In this document: positions 14,880 through 22,193 of the stretch, one piece after another
How the letters are laid out: the number at the start of each line of letters is the position of its first letter
Numbering within the stretch: position 1 is the first letter of the stretch
The notes under the pieces: generated by a model
Seen by the model: the letters and a program-made list of their open reading frames with translations, nothing else
The model's database searches: none
Told to the model about the DNA's origin: nothing
Program-made: the position numbers and the translations under genes
NCBI GenBank assembly: GCA_030688705.1
Contig: JAUYJH010000161.1
Span: 1 to 29,532, forward strand
Length of the DNA: 29,532 nucleotides
Source of the DNA: Deltaproteobacteria bacterium
Lineage (GTDB): Bacteria; UBA10199; SPLOWO2-01-44-7
Direction of reading: 5' to 3'

Positions 14880-16826
14880 ATGTCACATGAACAGAGTCAT
14901 TGCGCCCATTGTGTGGATGTCCGCCCCCAAGCCCATGAAAAAGATTTTCGCCAATGGGTTTGGCGGCTGGTTCTGGCCGTTCCACTGACGTTGCTCCTCA
15001 TGTTTTTACCCCAAGATTATTATCCACCATCGTTTGGCGCCCTTCTTTGTGCGCCGGTTTATTTGGTGAGCGGCTATCCCTTTCTCAAAGGGATGGTTCT
15101 TTCTTTATGGCGCCGGCATCTTGACATGAATACCCTGATCGGTCTGGGCGCTTCCGCCGCCTTTTTTTCAAAATATTTTGACACCACGGCGATGCTGATG
15201 ACTTTTTTGATGCTCGGCCGCATGTTGGAGGCCAAAACAAAAAGGGCCGCCAGCCGTTCTTTGCAGTCTCTTTTTGAGGAGATGCCGCGAATAGTCCACC
15301 GTTTTGTGGGTGAAAATCTGGAAGATGTGGCGGCCAGGGAATTAAAAGAGGGAGATTTTATTTTGGTGCGGCCCGGAGAAGAGATCCCCGTTGACGGCAA
15401 TATCGTGGAAGGAATGTCTGCCGTGAACGAGAGCCTTTTGACTGGAGAGGCCCTTCCCACATTGCGGCGATTTGGGGACAAGGTTTACGCGGGGACCCAG
15501 AATATCGATGGAAGTATAAAAGTTCATGTGGAAAAAATTGAAGAAAAGACCTTTTTGGCGCAGATTCGCAAACGGACCGAAGAGGCCCTGGCCGCCAAGG
15601 CCCCCGTTGAAAAATTGGCCGACAAAATTTCCGCCGTTTTTGTTCCCATTGTTCTGATTGTGGGGGTGGCTGCTTTTTTGTTTTGGTATCAAACAAGTCC
15701 GCAACACGATTTTGAACGGGCCATGCGGTTTGCCATTGCCGTTGTCATTATCGCCTGCCCCTGTGCTTTGGGGCTTGCCACGCCGACGGCGGTGATGGCC
15801 GGTGTGGGCCGGGGGGCCACCACCGGCATTTTGATTAAGGGTGGAGAGGTGCTTGAAAAAGTGGCGCATCTTCATACCCTTGTTTTGGACAAAACGGGGA
15901 CCATCACCGAGGGGAGGCCCAGGGTCAAAGAGGTTTTACTTCCGGAGTCTCCCATTGTTGAAGCGGGCGAGGTGGTGCGCCTTGCCGCCATGGTTGAAAA
16001 TTATTCGGAGCATCTTTTGGCGAGGGCGATGGTGGAAGAGGCAAGAAAAAGAAAACTGGAATTAAAACCTGTAACCCAGTTCAAGGCTTATCCCGGTCTT
16101 GGGGCCAAAGCCGTCTGGGAGGGGAAGGAAATTTTGATCGGCTCCGCCCATTTTTTGGCCGATAATGATATTCCGTGCGCGGGTTTGGCCGAGCATGCAC
16201 AGGAAAAAAGAGAGAGGGGTTTTACGGTTATTTTTGTGGCGCTCGACCGGAACCTTTTGGGGGCTCTTGTGTTGGAAGATGAAATAAAGGCAAGAGCGCA
16301 AGAGGCGGTCCAAAAATTAAAGGGGATGGGATTGGCCGTCTGGATGATTACGGGCGATCAAAAAGCGACCGCCGAAGAGGTGGCGGAAGATTTGGGCATT
16401 TCCAAAGTGATGTCTTCGATGAAGCCTTCCGAAAAAGTGGAAGCCATTGCCGCGTTGAAAAAAGAGGGGGTCGGCGTGGCGATGGTGGGAGACGGCATCA
16501 ATGATGCCATGGCTTTGGCCGCGGCGGATGTCGGTATTGCCTATGCCAGCGGGAGTGACTTGGCCAAGGCGGCCAGCGACATCACCCTTTTGCGAACCGA
16601 CCCGATAGCGATTGTCGATGCGATTGAATTGGCCAAAAAAACATACAGAACAATTCGGCAAAATCTGTGGCTCTCGTTTATGTATAATGTCATCGCCATC
16701 CCCATCGCCGCCGGCATCTTCTATCCTACCTTTGGATTAAAACTCTCCCCTGAAATCGCCGCCATCGCGATGAGTTTGAGTTCGGTTTCGGTGGTGCTGA
16801 ATAGTTTGAGGTTAAGGGGGGGGTAA
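14880..16826 (+). CDS. copA: Copper-translocating P1B-type ATPase
   Basis: 648 residues, an inner-membrane metal pump without an N-terminal heavy-metal-binding domain; a short Cys/His stretch (SHCAHC) occupies that place. Motifs are TGEA (188-191, actuator), the metal-binding CPC (293-295) in IACPCALGLATP, the phosphorylated aspartate D337 in DKTGTITEG, ITGD, and VGDGINDAMALAAADVGIA (hinge). The last two helices carry YN...and MSLSSVSVVLNSLRLR, the pattern of Cu+ pumps (P1B-1). The nucleotide-domain signature, normally SEHPLA, is SEHLLA here (His378 kept, the following Pro replaced by Leu379). No copper chaperone or regulator is adjacent. The start depends on a repeat-derived ribosome binding site. 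Confidence 0.93.
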   Translation: MSHEQSHCAHCVDVRPQAHEKDFRQWVWRLVLAVPLTLLLMFLPQDYYPPSFGALLCAPVYLVSGYPFLKGMVLSLWRRHLDMNTLIGLGASAAFFSKYFDTTAMLMTFLMLGRMLEAKTKRAASRSLQSLFEEMPRIVHRFVGENLEDVAARELKEGDFILVRPGEEIPVDGNIVEGMSAVNESLLTGEALPTLRRFGDKVYAGTQNIDGSIKVHVEKIEEKTFLAQIRKRTEEALAAKAPVEKLADKISAVFVPIVLIVGVAAFLFWYQTSPQHDFERAMRFAIAVVIIACPCALGLATPTAVMAGVGRGATTGILIKGGEVLEKVAHLHTLVLDKTGTITEGRPRVKEVLLPESPIVEAGEVVRLAAMVENYSEHLLARAMVEEARKRKLELKPVTQFKAYPGLGAKAVWEGKEILIGSAHFLADNDIPCAGLAEHAQEKRERGFTVIFVALDRNLLGALVLEDEIKARAQEAVQKLKGMGLAVWMITGDQKATAEEVAEDLGISKVMSSMKPSEKVEAIAALKKEGVGVAMVGDGINDAMALAAADVGIAYASGSDLAKAASDITLLRTDPIAIVDAIELAKKTYRTIRQNLWLSFMYNVIAIPIAAGIFYPTFGLKLSPEIAAIAMSLSSVSVVLNSLRLRGG

Positions 16827-16861
16827 CAGTCTAGGTGTCGGACCCCTAGAGGGGGGACCCT

Positions 16862-16890
16862 TTGTTAACTGGTTGATTTTCTGTCATAAT
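16862..16890 (+). promoter_or_regulatory. Candidate promoter of the kinase-like gene pair
   Basis: TTGTTA (16862-16867), 17 bases, then CATAAT (16885-16890), about 60 bases before the first gene. The stretch just before it (16831-16860) is a GC-rich direct/inverted repeat remnant after the copper ATPase stop that may end that transcript. Confidence 0.45.
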
Positions 16891-16951
16891 TTTTCTTAGC
16901 CTTCATACGCAACTTTTCCCGAAAATTGCCGATAACTTAGGTGAGATGTTA

Positions 16952-17890
16952 ATGCCCAACGTTACAATTGGCGCCATTTCTGCCTTCACCGGCCTTACCG
17001 CTTTGGGGGCCGGTTTGGGGTACAAGGTGGAGACTTTGATGGAAGAGGCTTTGCACCGCGATGTGGGATCGGGTTTCGTGGTTATGGGTGCTACACTCGG
17101 GGCCATGATGGGAACCGCGACCGCCATCGGTATCATGGGCTTTTTTTATAATCCCTTGCCGATTGTGTACCGCAATCTCACAACAAGCCGATACCGTGTT
17201 TTGGAAAGATATTATGGGGGAACTGATCAGTTTTGGGTGGTTCACGCCATTGATAATACAGATGGTAAAGAGGTTGTTTTGAAATTACCCGCTTTGGCCA
17301 AGAGTAAGGTTCTGTCTGGTGAAATTAACAATGCTGCTGTTGCCAAGGAACATCGCATTTTATCTCAGATGGATTCTCCTCATATTGTTAAACCCGTGGC
17401 CTATTACAAGGGACTACACTATTCCATTCTTGTTCTAGAGCATATTGCTGGGCCGACTCTTTATGATCAACTTGGACAAAATGGGCCGCTTTCTTTTGCT
17501 CAAACTTTGGATATGGCACTTGCCATAGCAAAAGCTTTAAAAGAAATTCATTCAAAGGGATTTAGGCATGGGGCAGTAGACGTTTCTCAAAACATCATTC
17601 TTCATCCTGAAAGAAAGGCAGTGTTGATTGATGTCCATGCGGCACACGAAAGCCAAGGGCCGCAAGATGAGATGGAGGATTGGTCACAGATCGTCCGCTT
17701 GGCTATTGGCTATTACAAAGCGGATGAAACTAGAGCTTTGATTGAGGCTTTAAAAGAGAGGGGAGAAGATGATGCCTCTACGTTGGCAAAAGCAGAGCGG
17801 CTACAAATTATTTTGGATCGCGCGGTAAAAAAGGGGACTTATGGATATGAAAATTACGATGCCCTCATTCAAGATTTGGAAACCTTATGA
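16952..17890 (+). CDS. Membrane-anchored protein-kinase-like protein, predicted pseudokinase
   Basis: 312 residues. The N terminus has two glycine-patterned hydrophobic segments (about 5-24 with GLTALGAGLG; about 41-65 with GATLGAMMG), followed by a kinase-fold domain. Kinase marks: VVLKLP with the ATP-lysine position K111, αC-like AKEHRIL (E133), hinge LEHIAGPTLYDQL and VLIDVHA in the DFG place (D227). The catalytic loop is RHGAVDVSQN: compared with HGDLKPEN in its neighbour, the catalytic Asp and Lys are lost and one residue is added. The glycine-rich loop is not recognisable. I infer a pseudokinase. The preferred start is the ATG at 16952, six bases after AGGTGAG; 16946 is also in frame but too close. 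It overlaps the next, paralogous gene by ATGA. Whether the kinase domain faces the cytoplasm is inferred. Confidence 0.8.
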   Translation: MPNVTIGAISAFTGLTALGAGLGYKVETLMEEALHRDVGSGFVVMGATLGAMMGTATAIGIMGFFYNPLPIVYRNLTTSRYRVLERYYGGTDQFWVVHAIDNTDGKEVVLKLPALAKSKVLSGEINNAAVAKEHRILSQMDSPHIVKPVAYYKGLHYSILVLEHIAGPTLYDQLGQNGPLSFAQTLDMALAIAKALKEIHSKGFRHGAVDVSQNIILHPERKAVLIDVHAAHESQGPQDEMEDWSQIVRLAIGYYKADETRALIEALKERGEDDASTLAKAERLQIILDRAVKKGTYGYENYDALIQDLETL

Positions 17891-18852
17891 ATATATTTGT
17901 GCCGAGTTATTTTTTAGCGACGACTACTGTAGGGGCGGGATTTGGACTTTTTCTCAACAATTTTTCGGGGGGATTGACCGATTCTAACCTTACCTCTGCC
18001 GCTGTCGGGGCGGCCTTTGGCGCCGTTATGGGTGGCGCCTCTTTGCTCATGTCCCCAAATCCCGACAAACCCCGCCGCTCACAATTGCGGGGTGTTTACA
18101 AAGACCTGTTGAAATACAGATATCGCGTTGTCAAACAGTACGAAAGCAACAGAGACGCACAGGTGGTTTTAGCTCTGGAAAAAGGGAGCAACAGGCAGGT
18201 GATATTGAAACTCCCCAAACCGACGATGGATCGACACTTTGTTAGTTTTAGAAGCGGCGAAATCAGACGTGAATATGAAACGATCATTGCAATAAGGAAG
18301 AAGACAGATTCCTCCCATGTTGCAAAGGTCATCGACTTTTTTTCTGGCGGGGATGGCGAGAATTATTGGTTTATTTGCGTTTTGGAATACGTTGCCGGGC
18401 CCACACTAAGGGAAGAGATAGATAAAGGTCTTCTTACTTTGGCGCGGCTAAAAGAAATTTTTCCCAGTTTGGCCGAAGGATTGATGGATGTTTACAAAGC
18501 CGGTTACGATCATGGCGATTTGAAACCGGAGAATGTGATTCTCAATCCGGAACGGGGAGCTGTTTTGATCGATTTTCAATTTGCTAATCACACAGACCGT
18601 CCCAAGTGGGCTTTGGATAAATGGTGTGAACTTCTTTGTGAGGCGATAACGGGGCGGGAGAGACATTTTGGTCCTGCAGACACGGTCCGCTCACTTTTGG
18701 AAGCGAGAGGCGCTTTGCAACCTTCGGAAGTGGCATCCGCCGAAGCCCTTCAAAAAATCATCGACCGTGCCCTACAAAAACCGGGCGTGATTCCTTATTC
18801 TGATTTTGATTCTTTCGTGAAAGAGCTGCATCAATGGGAGACTTCGCAATGA
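17887..18852 (+). CDS. Membrane-anchored Ser/Thr protein-kinase-like protein with intact catalytic loop
   Basis: 321 residues, paralogue of the preceding gene with the same layout. Two glycine-rich hydrophobic segments (about 8-24, VGAGFGLFL; about 37-55, VGAAFGAVMGGASLL) precede a kinase domain. Visible residues are K108 (VILKLP), E129 (REYETI), hinge LEYVAGPTLREEI, catalytic loop HGDLKPENVIL (D211, K213, N216) and DFQ instead of DFG at 229-231. All metal- and phosphate-handling residues look present, so kinase activity is plausible. The C-terminal lobe is short. It is coupled by ATGA to the pseudokinase gene, which suggests the two proteins are made together, perhaps as a complex. No phosphatase or sensor domain is seen next to them, and the substrate is unknown. 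Confidence 0.82.
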   Translation: MNIFVPSYFLATTTVGAGFGLFLNNFSGGLTDSNLTSAAVGAAFGAVMGGASLLMSPNPDKPRRSQLRGVYKDLLKYRYRVVKQYESNRDAQVVLALEKGSNRQVILKLPKPTMDRHFVSFRSGEIRREYETIIAIRKKTDSSHVAKVIDFFSGGDGENYWFICVLEYVAGPTLREEIDKGLLTLARLKEIFPSLAEGLMDVYKAGYDHGDLKPENVILNPERGAVLIDFQFANHTDRPKWALDKWCELLCEAITGRERHFGPADTVRSLLEARGALQPSEVASAEALQKIIDRALQKPGVIPYSDFDSFVKELHQWETSQ

Positions 18853-18873
18853 GCCTGTCGATACCTGTCACTT

Positions 18874-18942
18874 GTCATCCCGACGAAAGTCGGGATCCAT
18901 CAATTTCAAATACTTCTGGATTCCGGCTTTCGCCGGAATGAC
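18874..18942. repeat. MITE-like element (gtcatcccgacgaaagtcggg ... ccggctttcgccggaatgac)
   Basis: A 69-bp unit with related hairpins at each end, CCCGAC-gaaa-GTCGGG and CCGGC-tttc-GCCGG, and inverted GTCAT/ATGAC termini. It fills the gap between the convergent kinase and RNA ligase genes and may act as a bidirectional terminator. A half copy lies inside the radical SAM gene at 20922-20949. Confidence 0.85.
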
Positions 18943-18968
18943 GTTTTCCACCACGCTCATCACTGGCA

Positions 18969-19958
18969 TCATGTGGTTTCGTTGGGGTGATTTAGAGTAT
19001 CCGATACCTTCAGAAATTTTAGGAATAGTTCTTTGGTCCGGTTTGTTACAAACGGGCTGACATCTTTCCATTCGAGATGGGCGTTTATAAGCGTTGCCGC
19101 TCCCTCACGTTTTATATCCTGTCCCATTCGTTTCATGACTTCACCCATGGCAGATTTGTCAGCTGTGATGTTTTCTTCTTTCAGTTGATCGAGAATGTGT
19201 TCCAACCTGACATCTGTCACAAATTCCTCGGCGAATTCTTTGGCACCTGCAGGAATTTCTTTTTTCTGTTTTGGAATCTTCGGGTGTCTTTGTTCGGAGG
19301 CACGTTCCGCCCATTTTCCGATTTTATATTTAGCCATGACCGGTTCACGGTTTTCCTCCCACAAAAATGGGATAGGCCTGATGACGATCCCCTCCATGGT
19401 ATTTTCCGGATTCACAATTCCATTTTCCGCACCAAGGAGGGACATGGTATCTATAAACGAATCAAAAACTTTTCTTTCTGGTTTTCCCTTGTAAAGAACG
19501 GGCATCGTCTTGAGGCCGGCTTTTTCCGCGAATTCTGACAGTTGATCCTGTGACAGATATTTGCCGTCGAGCCGGACATCAAAAATTCGGAAATCATTTC
19601 CCTTAATATAGCGGATACCCTTTTGAATCTGCGGCCAGTTTTTTTGTGGGGTTCCGCTTCCGTGCCACTCGCCATAGAAGATGATGTCGTGATTTTGAAA
19701 GGCCTTTGCAATCCTCTCACCGAGACCTGTCTCAAGAGCCCATGACACAAAACCTTGGCCATCTTTGGACTGCGGAGAAATGTTTGTGAATTCAAGACGG
19801 CGGCCTCCAAAACGGACACAACCATCAATCAGGCCAATGCGCATTGCGCTACCGTGGATTTTTTCGGTGACAATAACCTCAGGCAGGTCAAAAATGCCGG
19901 GCGTATCATCCAAATTTTTAATGTGTGGGTACTGGGTAAATTTGTCTTTTGTGGTCAT
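18969..19958 (-). CDS. RNA ligase, Rnl2 family
   Basis: 329 residues. It joins RNA ends through a covalent lysine-AMP intermediate. Nucleotidyltransferase motifs are in order: I, TEKIHGSAMR with the nucleophile K33; FGGRR (50-54); III, FYGEWHG (94-100); IIIa, FDVR (126-129); IV, EGIVIRP (189-195); V, AKYKI (209-213). KIHG is the Rnl2-type form of motif I (KxHG). The C-terminal part (about 220-329, charged, helical) resembles the extra domain of this family. AGGAA six bases before the ATG supports the start. It is last in the DoxX/prenyl-synthase/radical SAM operon, nine bases after the radical SAM stop. Rnl2-type ligases are associated with phages and RNA repair or editing; its presence here is unexplained. 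Confidence 0.88.
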   Translation of the reverse strand: MTTKDKFTQYPHIKNLDDTPGIFDLPEVIVTEKIHGSAMRIGLIDGCVRFGGRRLEFTNISPQSKDGQGFVSWALETGLGERIAKAFQNHDIIFYGEWHGSGTPQKNWPQIQKGIRYIKGNDFRIFDVRLDGKYLSQDQLSEFAEKAGLKTMPVLYKGKPERKVFDSFIDTMSLLGAENGIVNPENTMEGIVIRPIPFLWEENREPVMAKYKIGKWAERASEQRHPKIPKQKKEIPAGAKEFAEEFVTDVRLEHILDQLKEENITADKSAMGEVMKRMGQDIKREGAATLINAHLEWKDVSPFVTNRTKELFLKFLKVSDTLNHPNETT

Positions 19959-19967
19959 AAATAGTTC

Positions 19968-21239
19968 CTACAAAACATCCATAAATGCACTCACTGAAAA
20001 GACGGCTTTGCCTAGGCCGGCTTCGCCGTAGCCTGGGGGGATGGGGAGTTTGTATTTGCGAAAAGTATCGCGATAAATTTGTAAAAGATTCACAAAATAT
20101 TCGAGCGGCGGTGGGTTGTTGTTGGTTTGGCTTAATGTTGTGTTCGGCTCGACGCACCAGACGGTGAATCTTGGGGTAATTCCCTGAGACATAAAAAATT
20201 CGAGCCCCTTTTTTGTCGACTTGATAGCCTCCGGCACCGTTTCAAATCCGTGTGGTTGGCTCATCTCAATCCCCGCTACAAAATTGGGGATGACGTTTTG
20301 GGGCCCAAAAATTTCAGCGGCGTCGACCACACGGCGGATCCATTCATCTCGGCCAATTGTCCGGTCTTTGCCCTGGCAAAATTGTGCGAAGAGGTTTTTA
20401 TCCCAGACCTCATAGTTGGGGTGATAAATTTGATAGCCTGCGTTTTTAAGGCGCTGAACTTCATCTTCGGGCAGGGCCTGCACCACCGCTTTGCCGATCC
20501 ATCGCCCGGGAAATTTTTTTTCGATCGCCTCGGCGTATTGTGCATAAAAATCAGCCTCGGCTTGGCCGTTGAGTTGGCTGGTGATGGAACCGCCGGTTAC
20601 TGTATAAGCTTGGCTTGTCCGTTGGGTATCTGTTTCCTGAATGATGGAGAGGGCCTCCAGAATTTCATCGATTGATTTAACCGCCGTGTAGCTTCTCTCT
20701 TTTTTCTGCTGGCGGTAATTTTCATTGATATCGCAAAACTGACATTCTTCTTCTTTGCCCCAATATTGGCAGAGCCTGAAAGCGGTCAAATAAATGAGAT
20801 AACCCCATTCGATGGTGGGGGCAATGTCAGAGACCGGTTTGCCGTTGGCCAAGTTTTTTTCGTAATAAGCCGGGCGTTCGAGCAGAGTGACGTCGCAGAT
20901 TTTTTCATTGTTATAAAATAACTGGATTCCGGCTTCCGCCGGAATGACGATATACGGCGACTTCGGATTCAGTCTTACCGACACAATTGTCCGTTTGAAA
21001 TCAAAAGGTCCGCCGATCAATGCCATCTCTTCGGGGGCGGCATGTTTTTCGGTTTCGCTTAAACTCTCTTGTGTGACTCGGTCGAAAGAAAAGATGAAAT
21101 ACGATTTTGCCTTGAATGCGGCAGAATATTTGAGGGCCTCTGGCGTAAAATGAACCCCTAAACGAAGCAGGTCGCTTTTGACAATCGCCTCCAGAGGGAT
21201 GCCGTATCTATCTCTTAGGGTCTCGAAATTTTTTGTCAT
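19968..21239 (-). CDS. Radical SAM protein with unusual CX8CX2C cluster motif
   Basis: 423 residues. The stretch LCQYWGKEEECQFCDINENYR gives cysteines 157, 166 and 169, a CX8CX2C spacing instead of the classic CX3CX2C; the aromatic residue before the last cysteine and the following TVTGGSITS (SAM-binding GGE-like) fit a radical SAM barrel. The C-terminal half (VVQALPEDEVQRLKNAGYQIYHPNYEVWD, IPNFVAGIEMSQPHG) resembles the later strands of BioB/ThiH-like barrels. The reaction is not known. Residues about 98-106 (VIPAEAGIQ) are encoded by a half MITE (20922-20949) sitting in frame before the barrel. The ATG overlaps the stop of the squalene-synthase-like gene, so coupling to isoprenoid synthesis is likely at the level of expression. 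Confidence 0.8.
   Translation of the reverse strand: MTKNFETLRDRYGIPLEAIVKSDLLRLGVHFTPEALKYSAAFKAKSYFIFSFDRVTQESLSETEKHAAPEEMALIGGPFDFKRTIVSVRLNPKSPYIVIPAEAGIQLFYNNEKICDVTLLERPAYYEKNLANGKPVSDIAPTIEWGYLIYLTAFRLCQYWGKEEECQFCDINENYRQQKKERSYTAVKSIDEILEALSIIQETDTQRTSQAYTVTGGSITSQLNGQAEADFYAQYAEAIEKKFPGRWIGKAVVQALPEDEVQRLKNAGYQIYHPNYEVWDKNLFAQFCQGKDRTIGRDEWIRRVVDAAEIFGPQNVIPNFVAGIEMSQPHGFETVPEAIKSTKKGLEFFMSQGITPRFTVWCVEPNTTLSQTNNNPPPLEYFVNLLQIYRDTFRKYKLPIPPGYGEAGLGKAVFSVSAFMDVL
20922..20949. repeat. Half MITE inside the radical SAM gene
   Basis: ctggattccggcttccgccg...atgacg matches the right end of the element at 18874-18942 with few differences. It adds VIPAEAGIQ to the protein without breaking the frame. 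Confidence 0.85.
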
Positions 21240-22099
21240 CGGAAAAAGCTGACTAACAAGGTTTGATAGACTTGTAACCGGGAAACTTTGATCACCCTCC
21301 CCCCTAACCCCCTCCCATCAAGGGAGGGGGAAAGTAAATCCAGCGTTTTAAACCCAAGCCGTGCCGGAAGCCGAACAACCGCTTTCAGCCGGCAGGCATA
21401 CCATGGGAAATAATCACAATATTTTTCGTATTCGCCCAGATATTTTCTCGCCAAGACAAAAATTTCAGACAACGGCACTCCAGAGGGAATATAATGACGT
21501 CCTTTTTTCAAATCCTGCGGCCTATCGCGCAAAATATTAACGAGCTGCAATCCCTTCCCCAATTTTTCTCCGAGGGCTTCGCTCTCTTTTCCAAAATTGG
21601 TTCCAAAAGGAAAATGGGCCTTCATCATTTTAGTCCAATATATGCCGACACAGCCGGCGACATAATAAGTGTATTCATTCAACTCTTCCAAAGTTTCACA
21701 GGTTTTATGGGACAAATCGCGTTGCATCCCTTGGGTTAATTCCAACACCAGCTCTTGAATTAAAAGCCAATCGTTGGAATCCAGATTGCGCAGAGCCGAC
21801 ATCAAACGATCCAGATTTTCAATCAGCGCTTTTTCCGAGGACGATCCCCCCCGCGGTTTCAAAACAATTTGAGCGATGGAATGGGCATTACCGCCGGTCA
21901 CATCGGCAAAAAGTTCCCGATAGGCATCCAAAAGCTTGAGCCGCTCTTCAGCCGGAATCAATTCGGTATCGGCGATGGTATCGGCCGCTTTGCAGGCCAA
22001 GAAAGCCAGCCCCATCTGCAGGCGGATTTTTTTTGGCAATAAAATGAGGCTCAAATAAAAAGAGCGGGAGACCCCTTTTAAGATTTTTTTTAGGTTCAT
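21236..22099 (-). CDS. Squalene/phytoene synthase family protein, squalene-synthase-like
   Basis: 287 residues. The N terminus GVSRSFYLSLILLPKKIRLQMGLAFLACKAADTIADTELIP holds the first Asp motif (D40-TIA-D44) and is closer to squalene synthase (FDFT1) sequences than to HpnC. The second motif is NILRDRPQDLKKGRHYIP (D192-RPQ-D196). In between lies GMQRDLSHKTCETLEELNEYTYYVAGCVG. All marks of head-to-head prenyl coupling (two farnesyl diphosphates to presqualene diphosphate or squalene) are present. Residues 257-269 (SPSLDGRGLGGRV) are translated from a palindromic repeat near the C terminus, so the terminal helix may be altered. It sits in an operon with an HpnD-like gene. The exact product (squalene, hydroxysqualene or a carotenoid precursor) cannot be fixed. 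Confidence 0.85.
   Translation of the reverse strand: MNLKKILKGVSRSFYLSLILLPKKIRLQMGLAFLACKAADTIADTELIPAEERLKLLDAYRELFADVTGGNAHSIAQIVLKPRGGSSSEKALIENLDRLMSALRNLDSNDWLLIQELVLELTQGMQRDLSHKTCETLEELNEYTYYVAGCVGIYWTKMMKAHFPFGTNFGKESEALGEKLGKGLQLVNILRDRPQDLKKGRHYIPSGVPLSEIFVLARKYLGEYEKYCDYFPWYACRLKAVVRLPARLGFKTLDLLSPSLDGRGLGGRVIKVSRLQVYQTLLVSFFR
21294..21330. repeat. Palindromic repeat (CCCCCTCCC hairpin) inside the squalene-synthase-like gene
   Basis: A perfect 9-bp stem, CCCCCTCCC-atcaa-GGGAGGGGG (21308-21330), with a ccctccccccta flank. It belongs to the same family as 7335-7405 and 29417-29452. It is in frame and translated as SPSLDGRGLGGRV. Confidence 0.8.
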
Positions 22100-22107
22100 A
22101 TTTGATT

Positions 22108-22193
22108 GTCATTGCGAGGAGCCGAAGGCGACGTGGCAATCTCCCTGTCCTCCTGTCCTCACTGAGAGATTGCTTCGCTTCGCTCGCAATGAC
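22108..22193. repeat. 86-bp inverted-repeat element between the two prenyl synthase genes
   Basis: Left arm gtcattgcgag...gcaatctc and right arm gagattgcttcg...ctcgcaatgac are inverted copies around a centre with ctgtcctcctgtcctc. The right arm encodes the last residues and stop codon of the HpnD-like protein. The left arm lies just before the start of the squalene-synthase-like gene. Confidence 0.82.

Noticed and set aside
16841..16860. Strong terminator after the copper ATPase gene
   Set aside because: The CCCCT/AGGGG stem is short with a two-base gap, and the following T run is broken; evidence is too weak for a separate call.
19968..21239. HpnH (hopanoid radical SAM enzyme)
   Set aside because: The context suggests it, but the cluster motif spacing (CX8CX2C) and overall sequence do not fit HpnH, which has the classic CX3CX2C.
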